Of a stretch of 40,492 bases of DNA, positions 16,669-25,058 are shown in pieces. A program made the position numbers and the translations under genes. Source of the DNA: an uncultured Spirochaetaceae bacterium (GTDB lineage Bacteria > Spirochaetota > Spirochaetia > Sphaerochaetales > Sphaerochaetaceae). Below the pieces are notes generated by a model. It ran no database searches, was not told where the DNA came from, and was given only the letters and a program-made list of their open reading frames with translations. The number at the start of each line of letters is the position of its first letter. Position 1 is the stretch's first letter. Location of the stretch: the NCBI GenBank assembly GCA_944388955.1, contig CALXKJ010000018.1:1-40492 (forward strand), in the 5' to 3' direction.

Positions 16669-17067
16669 ATGGAAGAACGTGTAACTACTGCAGGCATTGC
16701 GCTTAACTGTGGACATGTGCTGATTGCGAAAAGAGAGAAGGGCGGTGCGCTTTCTGGTAAGTGGGAATTCCCTGGAGGCAAGAACCGGTATGGGGAGAGC
16801 GAGGAGGAGACTCTTGAAAGGGAGTATTCAGAGGAGCTTGGCGTAAGAATCAGAGTTGGCAACCTCTTCACTTCGTTTGATTTCTCGAATGGCGATAAGC
16901 TTTATCATCTCAAAGCCTATTTCATCGAGCTTCTTGATACTGCTTTCACTCTCTCTGTCCATACAGAAGCCAGATGGGTGCGCATAGACGAGCTAGGCTC
17001 TTTCGAGATGGGCGGCTCTGATGGGAAAATCCGCGATGAATTGATGGCTTTTCTATTGAATAGCTGA
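16669..17067 (+). CDS. Nudix hydrolase, MutT/8-oxo-dGTPase type
   Basis: A 132-residue cytoplasmic pyrophosphohydrolase. The Nudix box is complete: GGKNRYGESEEE with REYSEELGV fits GX5EX7REUXEEXGU (residues about 37-59). Length and the GKWEFPGGK lead-in are those of MutT-like enzymes that cleave oxidised nucleoside triphosphates, but substrate cannot be fixed from sequence. An extended -10, TGC followed by TATAAT at 16657-16662, ends six bases before the ATG with no Shine-Dalgarno, so a leaderless mRNA is predicted. Confidence 0.9.
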   Translation: MEERVTTAGIALNCGHVLIAKREKGGALSGKWEFPGGKNRYGESEEETLEREYSEELGVRIRVGNLFTSFDFSNGDKLYHLKAYFIELLDTAFTLSVHTEARWVRIDELGSFEMGGSDGKIRDELMAFLLNS

Positions 17068-17114
17068 CACTTCGAGTCCTAACATCAGTTTAATACTATT
17101 CAGGAGGCTTCATC

Positions 17115-18140
17115 ATGGAGAAGAAGGACATAAAGTGGTCTGAAATCGGATTCGGATATATGCGTACCGATTACCGTTTCCAGGCTGAGTGGAATGATGG
17201 GAAATGGTCGGAAGGTGGTCTTATCACAGACGACAAGATAACGATTTCTGAATGCGCTGGCGTACTTCAGTATGCGCAGACATGCTTTGAGGGACTTAAG
17301 GCATATACATGGAAAGATGGCAGCATCGTCACATTCCGTCCTGACCTCAATGCTGAGAGATTGCAGCGCTCAGCGCGAAGGCTCATGATGCCTGAGGTCC
17401 CTACCGAGATGTTCATGCGTGCCCTTGATGAGACGATAAAAGCGAATGCAGCATGGGTTCCTCCATATGGCACAGGCGCAACTCTCTATGTGCGTCCATT
17501 CCTCTTCGGCTCCGGCCCGGTTATCGGAGTTGCACCGGCACCGTCATATATATTCCATATGCTTGTAACCCCCGTCGGTCCATATTTCAAAGGCGGTATA
17601 AAGCCGATAGTAATCTGCGTCTCTGATTACGATAGGGCGGCACCTCACGGAACAGGTGACATCAAGGCAGGTCTCAATTACGCGATGTCGCTTTATCCGG
17701 GACAGCTTGCACACTCAAGGGGATATGCTGAGAATATGTTCCTCGATGCGGCTACACGCACAAACGTCGAGGAGACTGGAGGAGCGAACTTCCTCTTTGT
17801 AACCAAGGATGGAAAGCTTGTGACTCCGAAGTCATCTACAATCCTGCCTTCCATCACGAGACGCTCTCTTGTCCATGTGGCAAAGGAGTATCTTGGCCTT
17901 GAGGTTGAGGAGAGAGTAGTCCCATTTGATGAAGTAAAGGACTTCGTTGAAATCGGAGTGTGTGGCACAGCTGCGGTAATCTCACCAGTCGGAGAGATTG
18001 ATAACGGCGATGAGAAAATCATGGTACCGTCTGGTATGGAAGCAATGGGACCTGTGCTCACGAAGCTCAGGGAGACGCTTGTTGGTATCCAGATGGGAGA
18101 TGTGAAGGCTCCAGAAGGCTGGATCAGGAAGATTCTCTGA
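17115..18140 (+). CDS. ilvE: Branched-chain amino acid aminotransferase
   Basis: PLP enzyme that interconverts Leu, Ile and Val with their 2-oxo acids. The 341-residue product belongs to fold-type IV; the PLP lysine is Lys184 in GDIKAGLNYA, preceded by YVRPFLFGSG and followed by NVEETGGANFLF and the phosphate-binding ICGTAA-like VCGTAAVISP. Length and the N-terminal GFGYMRTDY are those of the BCAT group of about 340-360 residues. A strong AGGAGG stands eight bases before the ATG. No other branched-chain biosynthesis gene is in the window. A hairpin follows its stop codon. Confidence 0.96.
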   Translation: MEKKDIKWSEIGFGYMRTDYRFQAEWNDGKWSEGGLITDDKITISECAGVLQYAQTCFEGLKAYTWKDGSIVTFRPDLNAERLQRSARRLMMPEVPTEMFMRALDETIKANAAWVPPYGTGATLYVRPFLFGSGPVIGVAPAPSYIFHMLVTPVGPYFKGGIKPIVICVSDYDRAAPHGTGDIKAGLNYAMSLYPGQLAHSRGYAENMFLDAATRTNVEETGGANFLFVTKDGKLVTPKSSTILPSITRRSLVHVAKEYLGLEVEERVVPFDEVKDFVEIGVCGTAAVISPVGEIDNGDEKIMVPSGMEAMGPVLTKLRETLVGIQMGDVKAPEGWIRKIL

Positions 18141-18160
18141 TAGTTAATCATGAAAATAAT

Positions 18161-18186
18161 AGAGGCGCTCGGTTCCGGGCGCCTCT
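18161..18186. terminator. Bidirectional terminator between ilvE and glgC
   Basis: An 8-bp stem AGAGGCGC with GCGCCTCT and a 10-base loop. The plus side continues TTTGC and the minus side ATTATTTTC, so it can serve both the convergent ilvE and the glgAC operon. Confidence 0.75.
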
Positions 18187-18209
18187 TTGCTGTCTGTTTG
18201 AATCCAGTC

Positions 18210-19502
18210 TTACATGACTGTTCCATCAGGAATGACAGCATTCTTATTGATAACGATGATGCCATCATGGACTGAGTACATCTCAAAATCCCCATCCGGG
18301 CGAGGAATGTTATCAATACCGATACGGCAATTGGAGCCGATGCGGGCATTCTGGTCGATGATAGCTCTCTTGATGATTGTAGCTTTACCGATACCGATAT
18401 TTGGGATGCCCCTTCTTGCATTCTCTGCCTTCTCTTCCTCTGTCTCATAGAAGGTAGCGCCCATGCAATAAACACCATCAAGGGATGCTCCTGCTTCTAT
18501 GAATGTACGGACACCGACAATCGAGTTCACGATATATGCATTCGTGATAATCGAGCCCTCAGAGGCAAGTGAGCATGAAATATTGCAGAAGTTCGCCTTT
18601 GTCGCTGGAAGGTGGCGGCGGTGTGTGTAAATAGGCATTTCCTCATCATAGAAATTGAATGCAGGCTTCTCTGAAGCAAGGTTGAGGTTCGTCTCATAGA
18701 ATGCCTTGATTGTTCCGATATCCTCCCAGAAATCATCGAAGAGATATGCTGACACCGGACGCGTCTTGATGATCTCAGGAATGATTTCCTTGCCGAAATC
18801 TGTCTTGTCATTATTGAGGGCTTCTTCCATGGTCTTCGCTGTGAAGATATAGATACCCATTGAGGCAAGATACTCATTGCTCTCATTCCTTGCCTGTCCA
18901 AGCTGATCCTTGAGACATGCTTCCGGAACTTTGTAGTCCGAGATATCCATGTCAGGAGCTGGTTTCTCATAGAACTGCCTGATCATGCCTTCATCGTCTG
19001 CTCCGATGATTCCAAGTCCTGTTGCCTGCTTTCTGGAGATAGGCTTCGCTGCGATCGTCAGCTCCGCACCAGAAGCGATATGCCTGTCGAGCATTTTCTG
19101 GAAATCCATGCGGTAAAGCTGGTCGCCAGAGAGAATGATATAGTACTCAGCATTCTGGTCATGGAAGTGCTTGAGGTTCTTCCTTACAGCATCCGCTGTT
19201 CCCTGATACCAGCTCTCGCTTGCGTATGTCTGCTCTGCAGCCAGAATCTCAACGAATCCGCCAGAGAACTGGTCAAACTGATATGTGTTCGCAATATGGT
19301 TGTGCAGTGAAGCAGAGTTGAACTGCGTCAGGACGTAGATCTGCCTGATACCGCTGTTGATACAGTTCGAGATAGGGATATCAACAAGCCTATACTTTCC
19401 AGCAAACGGTACAGCAGGCTTTGCCCTGTCCATTGTGAGCGGATAAAGACGTGTTCCACGTCCACCACCAAGGACTATCGCAATCGCTTTCTTTTTCTTC
19501 AT
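18210..19502 (-). CDS. glgC: Glucose-1-phosphate adenylyltransferase
   Basis: Makes ADP-glucose from glucose-1-phosphate and ATP, the committed step of bacterial glycogen synthesis. The 430-residue protein begins with the nucleotidyl-transfer motif LGGGRGTRLYPLT, has KPAVPFAGKYRLVDIPISN, the substrate loop around ILSGDQLYRMD and FWEDIGTI, and ends in a left-handed beta-helix with the hexapeptide repeats typical of the family. AGGAGG stands eight bases before the ATG. It lies 18 bases downstream of glgA in the same operon, with a terminator after it. Confidence 0.97.
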   Translation of the reverse strand: MKKKKAIAIVLGGGRGTRLYPLTMDRAKPAVPFAGKYRLVDIPISNCINSGIRQIYVLTQFNSASLHNHIANTYQFDQFSGGFVEILAAEQTYASESWYQGTADAVRKNLKHFHDQNAEYYIILSGDQLYRMDFQKMLDRHIASGAELTIAAKPISRKQATGLGIIGADDEGMIRQFYEKPAPDMDISDYKVPEACLKDQLGQARNESNEYLASMGIYIFTAKTMEEALNNDKTDFGKEIIPEIIKTRPVSAYLFDDFWEDIGTIKAFYETNLNLASEKPAFNFYDEEMPIYTHRRHLPATKANFCNISCSLASEGSIITNAYIVNSIVGVRTFIEAGASLDGVYCMGATFYETEEEKAENARRGIPNIGIGKATIIKRAIIDQNARIGSNCRIGIDNIPRPDGDFEMYSVHDGIIVINKNAVIPDGTVM

Positions 19503-19520
19503 TTTTCAATCCTCCTCAGT

Positions 19521-20957
19521 TTATTTCCTTTTCATCAGTGTATTGTATAGTGCAAGGTACTCACCAGCAGAGCGCTCCCAAGAGAGATTCTCAGTCATGG
19601 CTCTCCTTATTGCCTTTTTCATTCCATCTTTGTCTCCGTAGAAACATATGGCTCTTTCCACAGCATTCATGATGGTTTCGGATGAGAGATCATCCATCAG
19701 GAATCCGGTTCCATGTGCCGGATCTGATGTGAGGTCTGTTATCGTGTCTGCAAGTCCTCCGGTTCTATGCGCAACTGGCAGAGTCCCGTAATGAAGCGAG
19801 TACATCTGATTGAGACCGCAAGGCTCGTATCGTGAAGGCATGAGGAAGAAGTCAGAAGCTCCTTCCACTTCGTGCGCCGCCTTGGCACTGAAGACAAGAT
19901 TGACAGAGAGGTTGCTGTGCCTTGTCTGGAGATCAAGGAGCTTCTCTTCATAATGCTTGTCGCCTGTACCAATGACGATGAGCTGGAAATCATTCTTCTC
20001 AAGAAGCTCTTCAAGCACAGGATGATTGCCTCCAAGAAGCTCCGCATAGCCTTTCTGGTCCGCGATTCTGGAAATCATCGAGAAAAGAGGGATATCAGGA
20101 TTGATAGCAAGTCCGTACTCTTTCTGTACCCGTGCCTTCAGATTCCTCTTTCCATCCATGTCTCTCGAAGAGAAATGCTCGCTGAAGTATGAATCCTTAT
20201 GTGGATTCCATTCAGATACATCCATTCCGTTGAGAATGCCTTCAAGGTCATCCTTCCTTTCTCTCAGGAGCCAGTCGAGGCCGCAGCCGTATTCGGCTGT
20301 CTGGATCTCCTTTGCATATGTAGGGGAGACAGTTGTTATCTTATCTGAGCTCTCAAGACCTGCCTTGAGCATGTTGAGCCGTCTCTCGCTGGTCTTTCCA
20401 GCGAAGAACTCATCAGGAAACTTTGCAGCGCTGAAAACAGCGTCAAAGCGTGAGAAATCTCCCTGATACGCCAGATTGTGGATTGTGAAGACCGTGGCAG
20501 CGTTTATGCCTTCTTCCCTGATGAAGAAAGGCACGAGACCCGCTGTCCAGTCATGGCAATGGACGATATCTGCTTTCCAGCCTGAAGCCTTGATATACAC
20601 AGCCGCGGCTTTCGCGAAGAGCATGAATCTTCTGCCGTTATCTGGATAAGGCGCGAATGATGTATCGCCATAAATGCCTTTGCGCTCCGTGAAGTACGGA
20701 TGGACAAGGCCGACATATTCTACGCCATTCTCTTTCTTTGAGAGAGTGGAGACATGAACATCCTCTCCAAGGAGCGGGAAGGAGAAATCTGAGCTTTTTC
20801 TGAAGCCTTTGCGCTCGATGAAAGAATACATAGGCATGAAAATCCGCACCTCTTCTCCCATTTTCCTGAGAGCAGGAGACAATGCGCCTATAACATCAGC
20901 CAGTCCCCCTGATTTTGAAAAGGGAACAGCTTCGCTGGATACCATCAGAATGTTCAT
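19521..20957 (-). CDS. glgA: Glycogen synthase, ADP-glucose dependent
   Basis: Elongates alpha-1,4-glucan from ADP-glucose. The 478-residue GT5 glycosyltransferase shows the ADP-glucose-binding KSGGLADV near residue 15-22, the HCHDWTAGL strand, the TIHNLAYQG block and the C-terminal PSRYEPCGLNQMYSLHYGT motif. Two in-frame ATGs are possible (20972 and 20957). I choose 20957 because the family starts MNILMVSSEAVPF and because a promoter is positioned so that the RNA would begin almost exactly there. First gene of the glgA-glgC operon. Confidence 0.97.
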   Translation of the reverse strand: MNILMVSSEAVPFSKSGGLADVIGALSPALRKMGEEVRIFMPMYSFIERKGFRKSSDFSFPLLGEDVHVSTLSKKENGVEYVGLVHPYFTERKGIYGDTSFAPYPDNGRRFMLFAKAAAVYIKASGWKADIVHCHDWTAGLVPFFIREEGINAATVFTIHNLAYQGDFSRFDAVFSAAKFPDEFFAGKTSERRLNMLKAGLESSDKITTVSPTYAKEIQTAEYGCGLDWLLRERKDDLEGILNGMDVSEWNPHKDSYFSEHFSSRDMDGKRNLKARVQKEYGLAINPDIPLFSMISRIADQKGYAELLGGNHPVLEELLEKNDFQLIVIGTGDKHYEEKLLDLQTRHSNLSVNLVFSAKAAHEVEGASDFFLMPSRYEPCGLNQMYSLHYGTLPVAHRTGGLADTITDLTSDPAHGTGFLMDDLSSETIMNAVERAICFYGDKDGMKKAIRRAMTENLSWERSAGEYLALYNTLMKRK

Positions 20958-20964
20958 ACTGAAG

Positions 20965-20993
20965 ATTATCATTCCTCAGAAAGATAAACGCAA
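20965..20993 (-). promoter_or_regulatory. Promoter of glgAC, predicted leaderless
   Basis: On the minus strand TTGCGT (20988-20993) and GATAAT (20965-20970) are 17 bases apart, and the -10 box ends seven bases before the glgA ATG. A GAGGA lies between the boxes but is too far from the chosen start and touches the alternative upstream ATG. Confidence 0.6.
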
Positions 20994-21017
20994 GGAAAAA
21001 AGCATGCAGAAGGCATG

Positions 21018-21054
21018 AAAAAAGCCATTTCCAGCGAGTAGAAACGGCTTTTTT
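21018..21054 (-). terminator. Rho-independent terminator of the tsaE-tsaB-trxB operon
   Basis: Minus strand: AAAAAAGCC pairs with GGCTTTTTT, extended by GAAA/TTTC across one mismatch, with a loop of about eleven bases and a T6 tail, three bases after the trxB stop. The A/T symmetry means it could also act on the other strand, toward which glgA does not run. Confidence 0.85.
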
Positions 21055-21057
21055 CAC

Positions 21058-21957
21058 TCAGAGCGACTGGATGTATTCATCGGCGCCGTGAGCCGCGATA
21101 GCCCCGTCACCAGAAGCGGTTACAACCTGCCTGAATGGGGTGGTGCGCACATCGCCTGCGGCAAATAAGCCCGGGACTGAGGTTCGCATCATGCTGTCTG
21201 TGACAACAAAGCCTTTATCGAGCTCAGCAAAGCCCTCGAGTATCTCCGAATTCGGAATCACTCCGACGAATATGAAGACGGCATCTGCGCCGATTGTGCT
21301 TCCATCTGAGAGCGTTATCGACTCAACACCTTTGCCGTTGCCGTTTATGGATGTGATTGTCTTTCCCAGCTCGAAGCGCACATTCTTCCTTTCCCGTATT
21401 CTATCCTGAAGCACCTTCTGTGCCCTGAATTCATTTCGTCTATGGATGAGAATCACTTCACTCCCGAGTTTTGAGAGATAGATTGCATCTGTAAGTGCGG
21501 TGTCACCGCCTCCGACAACAGCAATCCTGCGGCCTTTGAAGAATGGTCCGTCACATGTAGCGCAATAGCTGACACCTTTCCCCTGATACTCTTCCTCTCC
21601 AGCACACCCAAGGTGCCTGTGTCTGGCACCTGCTGCGTAGATGACGGACTTCGCCCGGACTTCCTCTCCGCTTGTCTTTACTATGAAGATATTATTCTCT
21701 TTTCTTATCGAAAGAGCTTCCCAGTATTCAATCCTGACACCGAAATCAACAGCCTGTTTCTCAAAGCTTTCCGCAAGCGCATAGCCTGATGTCTTCTCTG
21801 TTCCCGGGTAATTCTCGATCTCATCTATGTACAATAACTGTCCGCCGGGAGCCAGCGCATCCAGTGCAAGCACGCTGTAGCCGGCTCTTGCGGCATATCC
21901 GGCAGCGGAAAGACCCGCAGGCCCGCAACCTATGACAAGGATATCACACTCAGCCAT
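21058..21957 (-). CDS. trxB: Thioredoxin-disulfide reductase
   Basis: FAD enzyme that reduces thioredoxin with NADPH. The 299-residue protein has the N-terminal FAD motif VIGCGPAGLSAAGYAARAG at residues 8-26, the redox pair Cys132-Ala-Thr-Cys135, the NAD(P)H-binding VVGGGDTALTDA and the C-terminal FAD motif GLFAAGDVRTTPFRQ. HRRNEFRA after the second glycine motif fits NADPH preference. It overlaps tsaB by eight bases and is the last gene of the operon, directly followed by a terminator. Confidence 0.96.
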   Translation of the reverse strand: MAECDILVIGCGPAGLSAAGYAARAGYSVLALDALAPGGQLLYIDEIENYPGTEKTSGYALAESFEKQAVDFGVRIEYWEALSIRKENNIFIVKTSGEEVRAKSVIYAAGARHRHLGCAGEEEYQGKGVSYCATCDGPFFKGRRIAVVGGGDTALTDAIYLSKLGSEVILIHRRNEFRAQKVLQDRIRERKNVRFELGKTITSINGNGKGVESITLSDGSTIGADAVFIFVGVIPNSEILEGFAELDKGFVVTDSMMRTSVPGLFAAGDVRTTPFRQVVTASGDGAIAAHGADEYIQSL

Positions 21958-22648
21958 TCTGTCTCTCCTTCATTTTCCTTTCCAGCGCTTCCTCGGCATC
22001 GGAGCGGCGTATATATACCGGTCCTTCACCTATATCATCCGCGCCATGCATCCTGTATTTCTCAAGGGCAAGGGTTATGAGAGCTCTTGAAAGATTTCTC
22101 GGTGACATAGAATCAATCATGAGAGGGATGGAGTCATCGATAGCCATTACCTTCTCTGCAAAGAGAAGCGCATCAGGGCCTGTGACGAGTATAGGTGATG
22201 TCTCTTTCCGAAGGATAGGGATTATATCCTCCGCATTCCCATCCCTGTCTTCTATGATGCTCTCTCCGCCTTTCTTCATCGATAGATAGAATTTCTTCTT
22301 CTTTGCGTCGATGACGGCAAGTATTGCTCCCTGATAGATTCCCACAGCTTCCGTGATGACGCTGAGAGTAGGGACTGATACGAGTGGGATAGAAAGCGCG
22401 GAAGCAATACCCTTGAGCGAGGACATCGCTATCCTTAAACCTGTGAAGGAGCCTGGGCCCTTTGTGACAGCAAGAAGCTCCAGATCCTGCATTTTTATCG
22501 ATGCCCTTTCAAGCAGTTTCCCGATTTCCTCCAGAAGATCCTCTGATGGGGAGAAGTGCCCATCGATAAGCCGCTCTTCATATGAGTTCTCCGTCAGGAG
22601 CGCCACTGAGGCAATCTGAGTTGATGTATCAACGGCAAGCGTAATCAT
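21950..22648 (-). CDS. tsaB: tRNA threonylcarbamoyladenosine biosynthesis protein TsaB
   Basis: Scaffold partner of TsaD in making the t6A37 modification of ANN-decoding tRNAs. The 232-residue protein has the ASKHA-fold opening ILAVDTST-like ITLAVDTSTQIAS, then KGPGSFTGLRIAMSSLKGIA, both diagnostic of TsaB, and VIDAKKKKFYL in the place of the conserved DAR-EVY region. It overlaps tsaE by one base (TAATG) and trxB by eight, so the three are translated from one message. tsaD is not in the window. Confidence 0.93.
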   Translation of the reverse strand: MITLAVDTSTQIASVALLTENSYEERLIDGHFSPSEDLLEEIGKLLERASIKMQDLELLAVTKGPGSFTGLRIAMSSLKGIASALSIPLVSVPTLSVITEAVGIYQGAILAVIDAKKKKFYLSMKKGGESIIEDRDGNAEDIIPILRKETSPILVTGPDALLFAEKVMAIDDSIPLMIDSMSPRNLSRALITLALEKYRMHGADDIGEGPVYIRRSDAEEALERKMKERQNG

Positions 22649-23061
22649 TATCTTCTTCCTCTTGTGATATCTATATTCCTCGAGCCATCATCCGATATCG
22701 TGATATCCACAAAGATGGTGTTGTCAGGAAGCATGTCATCGATTTTCTCTGACCATTCAATGAGGGTTATACCATCGGGATACAGGAATTCCTCTCCACC
22801 CATCGACTCGAACTCGTCATCTCCTGATAACCTGTAGAGGTCGAGATGATAAAGTTTCTCGCGACCGCTGTATTCCTGGACAATCGTGAAAGTGGGGGAG
22901 ACTATCGCCTCTGTTATTCCCAGTGATTCAGCAATGCCTTTCGCAAGCACTGTCTTTCCGGCTCCGAGTGAGCCGCGGAGGGATACGACATCGCCTTTTC
23001 TGAGGCTTTCCCCAAGTTTCCTTCCTTCCGTTTCCGTCTCAGATGCACTCAGGCTTCTCAT
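22648..23061 (-). CDS. tsaE: tRNA threonylcarbamoyladenosine biosynthesis ATPase TsaE
   Basis: ATPase that drives the TsaBDE complex in t6A synthesis. I take the start at 23061, giving 137 residues: that ATG overlaps the stop of the TPR gene as ATGA, and the extra 13 upstream codons are the Ser-rich shadow of the TPR gene end. Walker A is GSLGAGKT at residues 30-37, followed by VSPTFTIVQEY, the HLDLYRL strand and IEWSEKI, all standard for the family. Co-location with tsaB confirms the assignment. Confidence 0.94.
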   Translation of the reverse strand: MRSLSASETETEGRKLGESLRKGDVVSLRGSLGAGKTVLAKGIAESLGITEAIVSPTFTIVQEYSGREKLYHLDLYRLSGDDEFESMGGEEFLYPDGITLIEWSEKIDDMLPDNTIFVDITISDDGSRNIDITRGRR

Positions 23062-24338
23062 AGTTCTTCCTCGTGATGATGATGGTGATGGCAGCTGCAC
23101 TCTTCGGGTTCAGGGATACCGTCCTTCTCGATTTCAGCAATCTCCGCCGCGTATGCGTCGTCATCCTCATCTTCTTTATCGTGGTCGTCATGCACGATTT
23201 CCTCGTGTATGATTTCTCCGATCTTCTCACCTGTCTTCTTCTCATACTCATCGATGAGATGTTTTATGATCTCATCGTTTCCGGATAAGTATCTCGCTTT
23301 CTCCAGATACTCTCTAGCGCTATCGTAATCACCATCCTGAAGATAGAGATATGAGAGATTCGAAGCTACTGTAAGATTCTCAGGGTCAAGATCCGCCGCT
23401 GTCTCGAGGTATGTCTTCGCAAGCTCCCTGTCCCCGATTTCAAGCTCTGAGATTGAGAGCTCGTTGTAGATATCAGCGGAGCGCTCGCCAAGCTCAAGGC
23501 ATTTCATCAGATTCTTTCTCGCTTCCTCATAGCGGCCTTCTTTTCTCAGTGCCCATGCCTTGAGGAAGTATCCATTCCATGTATCAGGATTCTGATTTAT
23601 AAAGCGTTCTGCTGCCTCTATTGCTTTGCCTGTCTCCCCGAGCATGATGAAGTCATAAGCTTCCTTTATATCCTCGTCGTTCTGGAGCTGTATCTCGATT
23701 TTGTGAAGCAGCTCCTTCATCTCCTGCTTTTTTGCGCCTTCGCTGGCAATCGCCATGTACCTGTCGAGATAATCCTTTGCCTCTTCCAGATTGCCAGTGA
23801 ATGCCTCGAATGAGGAAAGCTCGGCAAGGATATCTTCATTCTCACCGAAGCGCCTGAGGCCGTCCTTTAGAGTGCCTTTGGCTCTTAGGAGATATTCATC
23901 TTCCTTCTCCTCGTCGCCTTTCTCCTCGGCGTCTACTGCCATTGACGAATAGAGCGTTGCGAGGTTTATGCATGATGCAGTCTGAGGAAGCAGATGGTAG
24001 ACAGCCAGAAAAAGCTCTTCGCTGAACTCGTAGTCCTTCTGCTCCTCCTTGGCTATCGCGGCCTTGTTGAGATTCTCAGGCAGCGTAGGATCGACAGTCA
24101 TCACGAAATCCTTGTAGTAGGAAGCATTGATGTTGTTCTCGTCATACGCGATGACAGTGAGCATTCCTGAAACAATGGCCTCAAGCGTTATGTCATCTGC
24201 CTTGAGCCTTGTCTCTCCAGTCTTGAGCTGTACAGGAAGCATGATGTTCTCATCGAGTCTGAAACCTTCGCTCTCGATTCTCATTCCCTCTGGAACCTTG
24301 ATGTATCTTAATGATCTGAGGCTTTCTTCCCTGTTCAA
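23058..24338 (-). CDS. TPR-repeat protein with acidic and histidine-rich C-terminus
   Basis: A soluble protein of 426 residues with no signal peptide. After an N-terminal beta-rich domain of about 110 residues it contains several helical TPR-type repeats, clearest near residues 270-375 (for example GYFLKAWALRKEGRYEEARKNL, cut here as one unit, and SELEIGDRELAKTYLETAA). The C-terminus is acidic and ends in CSC, six His, then EEEL, a likely metal-binding tail. The open frame extends 82 codons upstream, but this runs across the 6S RNA gene. I place the start at the TTG at 24338, since TGAGGTG lies four to five bases before it; the GTG at 24350 lacks any ribosome site. First gene of the tsaE-tsaB-trxB operon. 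Function unknown; a scaffold is the usual role of TPR domains. Confidence 0.75.
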   Translation of the reverse strand: MNREESLRSLRYIKVPEGMRIESEGFRLDENIMLPVQLKTGETRLKADDITLEAIVSGMLTVIAYDENNINASYYKDFVMTVDPTLPENLNKAAIAKEEQKDYEFSEELFLAVYHLLPQTASCINLATLYSSMAVDAEEKGDEEKEDEYLLRAKGTLKDGLRRFGENEDILAELSSFEAFTGNLEEAKDYLDRYMAIASEGAKKQEMKELLHKIEIQLQNDEDIKEAYDFIMLGETGKAIEAAERFINQNPDTWNGYFLKAWALRKEGRYEEARKNLMKCLELGERSADIYNELSISELEIGDRELAKTYLETAADLDPENLTVASNLSYLYLQDGDYDSAREYLEKARYLSGNDEIIKHLIDEYEKKTGEKIGEIIHEEIVHDDHDKEDEDDDAYAAEIAEIEKDGIPEPEECSCHHHHHHEEEL

Positions 24339-24351
24339 TTCGCACCTCACA

Positions 24352-24521
24352 GAAAAAGTCCTATAGAACTGGCTGCTGGTTGCTCTTGAACTAGTGTTCA
24401 AGGGGGGATCCTTGGTGCCCGCTTTCTGTTCCCTTCGGGAGGGAGCAATGCCGCAAAGGCTATTCCAGACCCCGTTTATATGGTTTGCTCCAAGAGGCTT
24501 CAGATGAGCCGTTCTATAGGT
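24352..24521 (-). ncRNA. ssrS: 6S RNA (SsrS-type regulator of RNA polymerase)
   Basis: 6S RNA mimics an open promoter and sequesters the housekeeping RNA polymerase. On the minus strand the ends pair as CCTATAGAAC with GTTCTATAGG plus GGCT with AGCC, forming the closing stem; the middle is a long imperfect rod capped by CTCCC-GAA-GGGA; and the 3' side carries the small hairpin CTTGAAC-ACTA-GTTCAAG, the same position and sequence type as TTGAACC...GGTTCAAG in enterobacterial 6S RNA. TTTTT follows the closing stem as terminator tail. Total length about 170 bases fits. SRP RNA, tmRNA and RNase P signatures are absent. It is read in the same direction as the TPR-tsaEB-trxB operon and sits just upstream of it. 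Confidence 0.8.
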
Positions 24522-24523
24522 TG

Positions 24524-24540
24524 CTATGATTTTATCATAG
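24524..24540. promoter_or_regulatory. Palindrome over the 6S RNA promoter
   Basis: CTATGAT-AAA-ATCATAG (minus-strand reading) is a perfect 7-bp inverted repeat with a 3-base centre. The candidate -10 box of the 6S RNA gene, TAAAAT, lies across its centre, seven bases before the predicted RNA start. It could be an operator or merely a symmetric promoter; it lies in the space shared with the divergent gene at 24588. Confidence 0.45.
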
Positions 24541-24587
24541 ATTCGTACAGGGTGGAAGTAGTGCCTTTTCTGCTGTATCATCACTCC

Positions 24588-25058
24588 ATGGAGATGTTCA
24601 TTTACGGCCTTTCAGCAGGCCTTATCATTGCTGCTATCGTATCTGTTCTCGCGCTTTCGAGGCTCTCGAGGGAAAAAGCCTCATCAAAAAACGAAGTCGA
24701 GAAATACAAGCGGATGCTTCAGGACAGGATGGAGCTTGAGGCGGAAGGTCTGAAGAAGGTAAAGGAAGAAAACGAGGAGCTTAAGAAGATCAATGAGAAT
24801 CTGCGGGTCTCGCTGATGGCTTTCCGTGACAAGCCTGGAAGAAAGGAGATGCAGAGGCTTCAGATACTCCAGAAGGCTGCGGACAGGCTCACGCTCAACA
24901 GCCCGGGATTCGGTCCCGTATGGCAGGCTGCGCTGAAAGAGAGCGAGGATGAGTTCCAGAAGATATATACAGGCTTTATACCTTTCATCAAGCGTTATAT
25001 TCCTGGCCGGAGCGATGCAGAGCTCATCGATGCTGACTCTTCCGATCAGCGTCCTTGA
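24588..25058 (+). CDS. Membrane-anchored coiled-coil protein, unknown function
   Basis: A 156-residue protein with one hydrophobic anchor near the N-terminus (residues about 4-24, YGLSAGLIIAAIVSVLAL) followed by a charged helix rich in Lys and Glu with heptad-like spacing to about residue 75 (KKVKEENEELKKINENL). The C-terminal part is helical without known motifs. RmuC and other single-span coiled-coil proteins look similar in layout, but no nuclease domain is present. I take the ATG at 24588 because TATCAT at 24576-24581 ends six bases before it; the open frame extends 36 codons further upstream into the 6S promoter region. The last 35 bases overlap the convergent outer-membrane-type gene. 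Confidence 0.65.
   Translation: MEMFIYGLSAGLIIAAIVSVLALSRLSREKASSKNEVEKYKRMLQDRMELEAEGLKKVKEENEELKKINENLRVSLMAFRDKPGRKEMQRLQILQKAADRLTLNSPGFGPVWQAALKESEDEFQKIYTGFIPFIKRYIPGRSDAELIDADSSDQRP

Noticed and set aside
17693-18481. 262-codon minus-strand frame across ilvE and glgC
   Set aside because: Spans the ilvE-glgC terminator and is antisense to ilvE; low-complexity Ser-rich translation typical of a shadow frame.
24339-24584. 82-codon N-terminal extension of the TPR protein
   Set aside because: Covers the 6S RNA gene with its terminator tail; a Shine-Dalgarno and TTG start lie downstream at 24338.
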